DNA of 6,356 bases from Deltaproteobacteria bacterium (lineage in GTDB: Bacteria > Desulfobacterota_B > Binatia > Binatales > Binataceae): positions 1-6,356 of the forward strand of contig JAKAVX010000167.1 of assembly GCA_021827465.1 (NCBI GenBank), read 5' to 3'. The notes beneath the pieces are model-generated. The model did not search any database and was not told the origin of the DNA. It saw nothing but the letters and a program-made list of their open reading frames with translations. Below are positions 1-4,121 of the stretch, piece by piece. Each line of letters begins with the position of its first letter. Positions within the stretch are counted from its first letter, which is position 1. Position numbers and translations under genes: made by a program.

Positions 1-474
1 CCGGGTCGCAAGCTGACGGCACGAATCGGGCTTGCGCCCGAGGATGCCCGCGACTTCGTCGAAGTCCATGTCGAACACGTCGTGGAGAAGAAATGCCGCC
101 CGTTCCAAGGGCGAAAGCCGCTCGAGCGTCAGCATCAGGGCAACCGACAGATCCTGCGCATATTCAGTCGCGGCCTCCACCGTCAGCGCGTCGTGGTCGA
201 ACACCGGTTCCGGCAGCCACGGTCCGACGTAGAGTTCACGCCGCGCGTGGGCCGATTTCAGATGGTCGAGGCAGAGCCGCGTGACCGTCTTGGACAGGAA
301 GGCGCGCGGCTCCTCCACGTTTTCCCTCGTGCGCGCCTGATGCCATCTGAGATACGCCTCCTGCACGACGTCCTGCGCTTCGGCGAGCGAGCCGAGCATC
401 CGGTAAGCGAGGCCGGTCAGGTGGCTGCGATGCGTCTCGAAACTCTGCGCCGAATCTTTTTCTTCTACGCTCAT
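1..474 (-). CDS. ECF41-family (SigJ-like) RNA polymerase sigma factor, 3' end missing
   Basis: Cytoplasmic extracytoplasmic-function sigma factor that would direct RNA polymerase to a small set of promoters. The 158 visible residues begin MSVEEKDSAQ and hold sigma region 2 (about residues 12-75, with GLAYRMLGSLAEAQDVVQEA), the linker signature YVGPWLPEP (82-90), and the start of region 4 (about 108-158, with LSPLERAAFLLHDVF and the helix-turn-helix stretch DEVAGILGRKPDSCRQL). The YVGPWLPEP linker and this region 4 are characteristic of the ECF41/SigJ group, which normally carries a SnoaL-like C-terminal regulatory domain in place of a separate anti-sigma factor. That domain would lie beyond the left edge. 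The start ATG shares one base with the TGA of the CMD gene upstream (TGATG), so translation is probably coupled. A weak AGGCGG lies about 6 bases before it. The gene is the last visible member of a three-gene operon with an ECF41-type promoter. The family call is secure; the regulon and signal are unknown. Confidence 0.93.
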   Translation of the reverse strand, partial: MSVEEKDSAQSFETHRSHLTGLAYRMLGSLAEAQDVVQEAYLRWHQARTRENVEEPRAFLSKTVTRLCLDHLKSAHARRELYVGPWLPEPVFDHDALTVEAATEYAQDLSVALMLTLERLSPLERAAFLLHDVFDMDFDEVAGILGRKPDSCRQLATR

Positions 475-1046
475 CAAACCGCCTGGCGCGATATGTGCGC
501 GACCGAATCGGCGTGCGATACCGGCGCGACTGTCCCGCCCACTTTGACCTGCACGCATGAGCGTGCGTGGCCGAGTGCGTATTTCACGGTCGGAAAGATT
601 CGCCCCGCGGTGATCGCAAACGCAAGCGAGACCAGCGCCCGCTTGCCCCATCGCGAGAGGATTTCCTCGCGCAGGCCGTCGGCCGCCGCGTCATGGCGGA
701 TCACCGCCTCGGCGAAGCGGAAGCCGAGCGCGGCGTCACGCGGCATCGCACGCTCGTCGCGGGCAATGATCGTCTTGAGCACCGCGGGCGCGACGCCGCT
801 ACGCTCCGCCATCGTGACGTTCAGTTGTGTGCAGGGTCCGCAATCTTCGGCCATCGTCGCCGCGAGTTTGGCGGCGTACAACGCTTCCAGCGCAATGTCC
901 TTGTGATAGCGGCTTATGCCCATCACGCGTGCGAACCTGAGCGCCGCGTTCGTATCGGCATCGAGGATATCGTGCAGGTAGTTTGAGTTGTAGTCATAAG
1001 TGCGTTCGAACGCGGCGATTTGACGCCGTAGCAGCCATTTCAACAT
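474..1046 (-). CDS. Carboxymuconolactone decarboxylase / AhpD-like family protein
   Basis: A 190-residue cytoplasmic, mostly helical protein. Residues 54-76 carry the CMD/AhpD core, including AEDCGPCTQ with the redox pair C69 and C72, preceded by E54. AhpD proteins use such a CxxC as a thiol peroxidase or disulfide-reductase centre. The histidine that follows the second cysteine by four residues in classical AhpD is asparagine here (N76), so peroxidase activity is not assured. The start is fixed by the strong site GAGGAG at 1054-1059, seven bases before the ATG. Longer in-frame starts run through the upstream membrane-protein gene and are not credible. It overlaps that gene by 7 bases and the sigma factor gene by 1 base, indicating one transcript. 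CMD-like proteins are among the enzymes most often encoded beside ECF41 sigma factors and are usually controlled by them. The family is clear; the substrate is unknown. Confidence 0.92.
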   Translation of the reverse strand: MLKWLLRRQIAAFERTYDYNSNYLHDILDADTNAALRFARVMGISRYHKDIALEALYAAKLAATMAEDCGPCTQLNVTMAERSGVAPAVLKTIIARDERAMPRDAALGFRFAEAVIRHDAAADGLREEILSRWGKRALVSLAFAITAGRIFPTVKYALGHARSCVQVKVGGTVAPVSHADSVAHISRQAV

Positions 1047-1435
1047 CGTTGTTCTCCTCTTGGAACGGGGGATTTCGGCCACGCCAGCCAAATCGCCAGA
1101 ATCGCGGGGATGAAGATTGCCAGGAAATCGAACTTCAAATCGGCGAGGCTCTCGCGCCCGGCCGTCAGATCCCACAGATGCACCGTCGCGTGAAGCGCGA
1201 GAAACGCCGCGCCGGCCATCGCCGCCGCGCGGGCGCGCGCGTCGAATGAAAACCACGCGAGCGGTCCGCCCGAGGCAAGGTAAGCGCATCCGATATCGCG
1301 GACGAAATGCGGGTTGAACGGTCCGGTCCCGGGTACGCCCGGAACCGCGCGGTACCAGGCCAGCGGCAGGAATAGCATCGCGAGCCCATTCGCAGCGAGC
1401 GATATTCCCAGAATCGAGGCCAGCGCCCTGCGCAT
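1040..1435 (-). CDS. Four-helix membrane protein of ECF41-CMD operon, unknown function
   Basis: A 131-residue inner-membrane protein with four predicted hydrophobic helices at about residues 6-28, 47-65, 68-88 and 103-120. Between the first two lies a loop with the conserved-looking segment TGPFNPHFVRDIGCAYL (37-53). I remember proteins with a similar PHFVRD loop as hypothetical genes near CMD and SigJ-like genes, but no function is known to me. The start chosen is MRRALASIL because AAGGAG (1444-1449) lies eight bases upstream. An in-frame ATG at 1486 would add 17 residues but overlaps the predicted promoter -35 element. It is the first gene of the operon, and its TGA overlaps the CMD gene start by 7 bases. 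It may sense or transport something related to the CMD enzyme, but that is only a guess from position. Confidence 0.85.
   Translation of the reverse strand: MRRALASILGISLAANGLAMLFLPLAWYRAVPGVPGTGPFNPHFVRDIGCAYLASGGPLAWFSFDARARAAAMAGAAFLALHATVHLWDLTAGRESLADLKFDFLAIFIPAILAIWLAWPKSPVPRGEQRC
1054..1059 (-). promoter_or_regulatory. Ribosome binding site of the CMD-like gene
   Basis: GAGGAG on the minus strand, seven bases before the ATG at 1046. It lies inside the 3' end of the preceding membrane-protein gene. It decides the CMD start against an in-frame upstream ATG at 1442. Confidence 0.8.
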
Positions 1436-1443
1436 CGAGCATG

Positions 1444-1449
1444 CTCCTT
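1444..1449 (-). promoter_or_regulatory. Ribosome binding site of the membrane-protein gene
   Basis: AAGGAG on the minus strand, eight bases before the ATG at 1435. It lies just downstream of the predicted ECF41 promoter, giving a leader of roughly 17 bases. It supports 1435 rather than 1486 as the start. Confidence 0.8.
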
Positions 1450-1458
1450 CGCCACTAT

Positions 1459-1485
1459 GACGACGGAGCAGGCCCGCGCGTGACA
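1459..1485 (-). promoter_or_regulatory. Predicted ECF41-type promoter of the sigma-CMD operon
   Basis: On the minus strand, TGTCACG (1485-1479) is followed after 16 bases by CGTC (1462-1459); a further CGTC lies 3 bases closer. The ECF41 target motif known from published work, as I recall it, is TGTCACA at -35 and CGTC at -10. Transcription would start near 1452, a few bases before the ribosome binding site of the first operon gene. The sigma factor encoded at the far end of this operon therefore probably controls its own transcription. Spacing and placement agree, but no start-site data are available. Confidence 0.75.
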
Positions 1486-1503
1486 ATCGATTTACGGCGC
1501 GGG
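1473..1503. repeat. 7-bp inverted repeat flanking the operon -35 element
   Basis: CCCGCGC (1473-1479) and GCGCGGG (1497-1503) are perfect complements separated by 17 bases, and the separating stretch contains most of the TGTCAC -35 element. It lies between the stop of the lipoprotein gene and the operon start. It could be a weak stem-loop ending lipoprotein transcription or an operator over the promoter. No U-run follows, so neither role is shown. Confidence 0.35.
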
Positions 1504-1525
1504 ATTTATCGAGACGAAGAGTCCG

Positions 1526-2440
1526 TTACTGCTGATTCATTTGCTGCCGGAGCTGGAAGACCTGAGTCTGCAGACGTTTGATCTTCTCGTCATTGGCCTG
1601 GATGCCGTTGAGCACCTGGAATTTGCCCGCCTTGGCGGCCGTGTTGGTGGAGGGTTGCATTCCGGCGGAAAGGGATGCGGTTTCAGTGCTGACCCGTTCG
1701 ATTGCCTGTTGACGCTCGGCGCAGGTGCCGGCCGGCAGTTCCTGCTGGTCGCATTGCTGATGATCCAGTTTGGCGATCTCTTCGCGCAGTTGGGCGATCT
1801 CGGCCTGCTGATGCTGGATCCTGTTGTTGATCGCGGCCTGTTCGGCGCGCGTTTCCTTCACGCTCTTATACGCTTCGTAACCGCCCGCAGCGGTCACGCC
1901 GGTCGCGGCGCCGCCCAACAGGCCAAGACCGGTAGCACCCGCGAGGCCGCCGACTATCGCCCCGGCCGCCGTGCCGATTATTCCTCCAGCGAGGATGGGG
2001 GCGGCCTTGTCGCGCGCCTCCGCGGCCGTGCGCTCGACGCATTTCATCGTCTCATGGTTGTTCAGATGCACCGCGTCGCCGCTCACCTGGACCATCGTGC
2101 CGACGTCGTTCTGAGCGGTGCGCAGGTCGATAATCGCGTCGACCTGGCCCGGGTACTTCTGCTCCGCGACCTTTCGCAACTGCGCCGCCTCCCTGGTGTG
2201 GTTGGGATCGATCGTGGAGTCGCCGTAAGGCTCGACGAAGCTGACAACGCCAAGCTTGCTGTAGCATCCGCCGGGCACGCCCTTGGCGCTCACGTAGATA
2301 TGATGATTCGGCGTTGCGGCCGCGGTGTCCGACGCTGCGGGCGATTGCGTCGCGACATCCTGCGGCGGCGCCGTTCTATTGGTCGAGCACGCGCAGGCGA
2401 ATAACGCCGCGGAAAGAAAAACGAGCAGGCGGGTCTTCAT
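1526..2440 (-). CDS. Probable glycine-zipper lipoprotein with coiled coils
   Basis: A 304-residue envelope protein. Residues 1-15 form a lipoprotein-type signal (KTR, then a hydrophobic stretch), with LFAC giving C16 as the likely lipidated residue; ACAC offers C18 as an alternative. A low-complexity linker rich in T, A, P and S follows (about 19-46). A small alpha/beta domain follows at about 47-137, with CYSKLGVVSFVEP and QVDAIIDLRT, reminiscent of small lipoprotein domains in which LRKxA is followed by a DAVI-type strand. Residues 152-187 form a glycine zipper (GGIIGTAAGAIVGG and onward) that may insert in or pack against a membrane. Coiled-coil stretches lie at about 194-228 and 280-303, with a cysteine pair C230/C240 between them. 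Start codon context shows no clear ribosome binding site. It is transcribed toward, but is probably separate from, the ECF41 operon. No precise family could be named. Confidence 0.8.
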   Translation of the reverse strand: MKTRLLVFLSAALFACACSTNRTAPPQDVATQSPAASDTAAATPNHHIYVSAKGVPGGCYSKLGVVSFVEPYGDSTIDPNHTREAAQLRKVAEQKYPGQVDAIIDLRTAQNDVGTMVQVSGDAVHLNNHETMKCVERTAAEARDKAAPILAGGIIGTAAGAIVGGLAGATGLGLLGGAATGVTAAGGYEAYKSVKETRAEQAAINNRIQHQQAEIAQLREEIAKLDHQQCDQQELPAGTCAERQQAIERVSTETASLSAGMQPSTNTAAKAGKFQVLNGIQANDEKIKRLQTQVFQLRQQMNQQ

Positions 2441-2453
2441 AAATTCGTAAATC

Positions 2454-2483
2454 AGGGTACGGAAAAGGCCGGGCCAATTTCAA
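2454..2483 (-). promoter_or_regulatory. Possible promoter of the lipoprotein gene
   Basis: TTGAAA (2483-2478) and TACCCT (2459-2454) are separated by 18 bases on the minus strand and lie 14 bases before the ATG. The -35 box is good and the -10 box keeps only the conserved TA...T positions. Transcription would start close to the ATG, giving a very short leader, in line with the missing ribosome binding site. Confidence 0.3.
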
Positions 2484-2594
2484 ACATTCGGTGCGAAAAC
2501 GGCGCCGCCTCCCCGATAAATGGCGCAGAATTCCACCCCGCAGGACTTACGCATCGGCCCTCGGACCGTGATAGGCTTCCCGCAAGCCAAAGCC

Positions 2595-3509
2595 ATGTCG
2601 AACAACAGCCGCAAACTCCGTGAACCCACCGACTTCGGCGCCCGACAGTATCGGGCGGCGCTGGTCAACGTCACCAACGTCTGCAATCTCGAATGCCGCC
2701 ATTGCTTCGTCTTCCGTGCCGACAACCCGAACCTTGCGCGCGACAAGATGGACGACGCGACGATGCTACACCAGCTGCGCGTGCTGCGCGACAGGCACGG
2801 GATCAAGTCAATGCTGTTCATGGGCGGCGAGCCGATGATTCGCAAGAACCTCGTGATGGAGGCGATCAAGCTCTTCGAGAATCCGTCGATCGTCACCAAC
2901 GGGACCTATGGGATTCCCACGGCTCCGGGAACTCTGGTGACGGTATCGCTCGATGGGCCGGAGCGGATGAATGATCCGATCCGCGGCGAGGGCGTTTTCC
3001 GCAAGGTCAAGGAGGCGATTTTCGCGCGCAACCCTGACGACGGCACGACCGTTATCCTGCAGATGACCCTCACGAAAGAGAATGCGCCGGGACTCGAGGA
3101 GTTCGTCGAGGAGGTGAAGGACTGGCCGGTCGACGGCGTCGCGTTCACCTTCTATGTGCCGTGCAAGGGCGAGCATGGCCCGCTCGCGTGGGACGATTTG
3201 CGCGAACGCGACGTGGTGGTCGATCGCGTGATCGCGCTCAAGCGGAAATATCCGAACCTCATCAAGAGCAATGTTCCCGCGCTTGAAATGATGAAGTCGG
3301 ATCGCGCGATGAATTACACCGGCGCGAACGGAGAGCATTGCGGGATGCGCTCGATGCTGCCGCTTTACATGGGCAAGGGCGGCAATTTCGAGCGGACCTT
3401 CTGCTGCTACGGCAACGACGTCGATTGCACGCGATGCGGCGCGTATGGAGTCTTCAACGGCGCGTACCATCGCATGAAAGGCGAGGAGCCGACCTACTCC
3501 GGGTCGTAG
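2595..3509 (+). CDS. Radical SAM protein with cysteine-rich C-terminal region
   Basis: A 304-residue cytoplasmic enzyme that should cleave S-adenosylmethionine to form a 5'-deoxyadenosyl radical. Residues 30-37 (CNLECRHC) give the CxxxCxxC ligands of the 4Fe-4S cluster. GGEP is at 77-80, VTNGTYG at 100-106 and VSLDG at 117-121, followed by RGEGVFRKVKEAI; these are the core barrel motifs of radical SAM enzymes related to PqqE, heme-modifying and HpnH-like groups. After the barrel, C249, C270, C271, C278 and C281 could hold an auxiliary Fe-S cluster as in twitch/SPASM domains, but the spacing does not let me assign a subfamily. An in-frame ATG at 2520, directly after a TAA, would add 25 residues; that stretch has TTA and ATA codons and no conserved look, so 2595 is preferred. 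Neither start has a clear ribosome binding site. No peptide substrate gene is visible beside it. The substrate is unknown. Confidence 0.9.
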   Translation: MSNNSRKLREPTDFGARQYRAALVNVTNVCNLECRHCFVFRADNPNLARDKMDDATMLHQLRVLRDRHGIKSMLFMGGEPMIRKNLVMEAIKLFENPSIVTNGTYGIPTAPGTLVTVSLDGPERMNDPIRGEGVFRKVKEAIFARNPDDGTTVILQMTLTKENAPGLEEFVEEVKDWPVDGVAFTFYVPCKGEHGPLAWDDLRERDVVVDRVIALKRKYPNLIKSNVPALEMMKSDRAMNYTGANGEHCGMRSMLPLYMGKGGNFERTFCCYGNDVDCTRCGAYGVFNGAYHRMKGEEPTYSGS

Positions 3510-3640
3510 GCGCGCGTGGCGTGGCCTTCGGCCGCAACAGCTTCGCTCGCCCGCGCGAGCGGCGCGACAATCGCGCATGGCCAGTCGGCCAATAGCGATT
3601 TTCGTTTGACCTGACAGCTCCGCTTATACGAAAGTTTTCG
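3510..3640 (+). other. Intergenic stretch between radical SAM gene and small membrane protein gene
   Basis: No gene is seen. A perfect 6-bp stem (CGCTCG 3544-3549 with CGAGCG 3556-3561, loop of six) lies 35 bases after the radical SAM stop but has no U-run. Near the downstream gene there is TTGACC (3606-3611), TATACG (3625-3630) and a small inverted repeat CGAAA-GT-TTTCG (3629-3640). Confidence 0.5.
3606..3630 (+). promoter_or_regulatory. Possible promoter upstream of the small membrane protein
   Basis: TTGACC and TATACG resemble sigma-70 boxes but are only 13 bases apart, too short for a standard promoter. The TATACG alone could serve as a -10 box. A similar pair with the same 13-base spacing precedes the LDI-like gene at 4078-4102. 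Confidence 0.2.
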
Positions 3641-4081
3641 GTGTCATCTGAGACGTTCGGTTTGTGGGAGAGGACCGGACGGGGGTGGGCAGTCGCGATG
3701 CCTTGTTGCGCGTTCGCCGCTTTCATCGTCAGTCAGATAGCGCTCGCCTTTGCCGCGTTGAAAGCGCGGCTGCCGGGCCGTTCGCCCGAAGACAATCCGG
3801 CCGAATCGCAATCCAACGCGGCAGTGGAATGGCGCCTGTTCGGCAGCGATGCGAGCGTCGCGCCGGCGCGCGTCGAGGCTGACGCCCGGGCCCGGCGGCG
3901 AGGTTTCCGGCGGATGCCGGCGCGCGCGTGGATTCTTGCGGCGGCGGTTGAGACGGCAATCGTATTGGGAGCGGCCTACGGGTTCGGCTCGCATCTCGGA
4001 CATTTCTTTTCGGGCATCGCGGGTCATCGCCCGGTTCAAGCCGCCGCAAGCCACGTTTCGATACCGGCGCTGCCGCATTGA
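3641..4081 (+). CDS. Small two-helix membrane protein, unknown function
   Basis: A 146-residue hypothetical protein, read from a GTG. Two hydrophobic segments are seen at about residues 17-40 (AVAMPCCAFAAFIVSQIALA) and 97-118 (AWILAAAVETAIVLGAAYGF), joined by a polar, charged loop that becomes strongly basic just before the second helix (RARRRGFRRMPAR, 82-94). The C-terminal tail is about 28 residues and histidine-containing. GAAAG six bases before the GTG is a weak ribosome binding site; an alternative ATG at 3698 would remove part of the first helix's upstream flank. It ends 40 bases before the LDI-like gene, which is also membrane-anchored, so the two may be co-transcribed and work together at the inner membrane. 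I do not recognise a family. The opposite strand is also open here, but it gives an arginine/proline-rich, non-protein-like product. Confidence 0.6.
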   Translation: MSSETFGLWERTGRGWAVAMPCCAFAAFIVSQIALAFAALKARLPGRSPEDNPAESQSNAAVEWRLFGSDASVAPARVEADARARRRGFRRMPARAWILAAAVETAIVLGAAYGFGSHLGHFFSGIAGHRPVQAAASHVSIPALPH

Positions 4082-4102
4082 CGCGGCCATAATCCGTATA
4101 AC
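4078..4102 (+). promoter_or_regulatory. Possible promoter of the LDI-like gene
   Basis: TATAAC at 4097-4102 is a good -10 box, about 20 bases before the ATG. TTGACG at 4078-4083 is only 13 bases upstream of it, shorter than the usual 16-18, so this is a weak prediction. It may be an internal promoter or chance. Confidence 0.25.
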
Positions 4103-4110
4103 CGGCCATA
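4084..4110 (+). repeat. Direct repeat CGGCCATA in front of the LDI-like gene
   Basis: CGGCCATA occurs at 4084-4091 and 4103-4110, starts 19 bases apart, about two helical turns, filling most of the 40-base gap between the two genes. It flanks the TATAAC box and could be a regulator binding site, or chance. Confidence 0.35.
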
Positions 4111-4111
4111 C

Positions 4112-4119
4112 GAGGAAAG
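4112..4119 (+). promoter_or_regulatory. Ribosome binding site of the LDI-like gene
   Basis: GAGGAAAG just before the ATG at 4122, with AGGA five bases from it. It fixes the start at 4122; the frame is open back to an ATG at 3849, but that extension is an arginine-rich shadow of the preceding gene. Confidence 0.75.
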
Positions 4120-4121
4120 AT

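Noticed and set aside
82..906. 274-codon plus-strand open frame opposite the sigma factor and CMD genes
   Set aside because: It covers two well-recognised minus-strand genes and its product matches no protein pattern.
1541..2404. 287-codon open frame on the plus strand opposite the lipoprotein gene
   Set aside because: The minus-strand reading gives a convincing signal peptide, glycine zipper and coiled coils; the plus-strand product has no such organisation.
3544..3561. Hairpin CGCTCG...CGAGCG after the radical SAM gene as an intrinsic terminator
   Set aside because: The stem is perfect but only six pairs, and no T-run follows, so a terminator call is not supported.
2808..3578. 256-codon minus-strand open frame opposite the radical SAM gene
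   Set aside because: The plus strand has the full set of radical SAM motifs; the antisense product is Arg/His-rich with no motif.
3849..4121. N-terminal extension of the LDI-like protein to an ATG at 3849
   Set aside because: The added 91 residues are arginine-rich and overlap the small membrane protein gene, while a good ribosome binding site precedes 4122.
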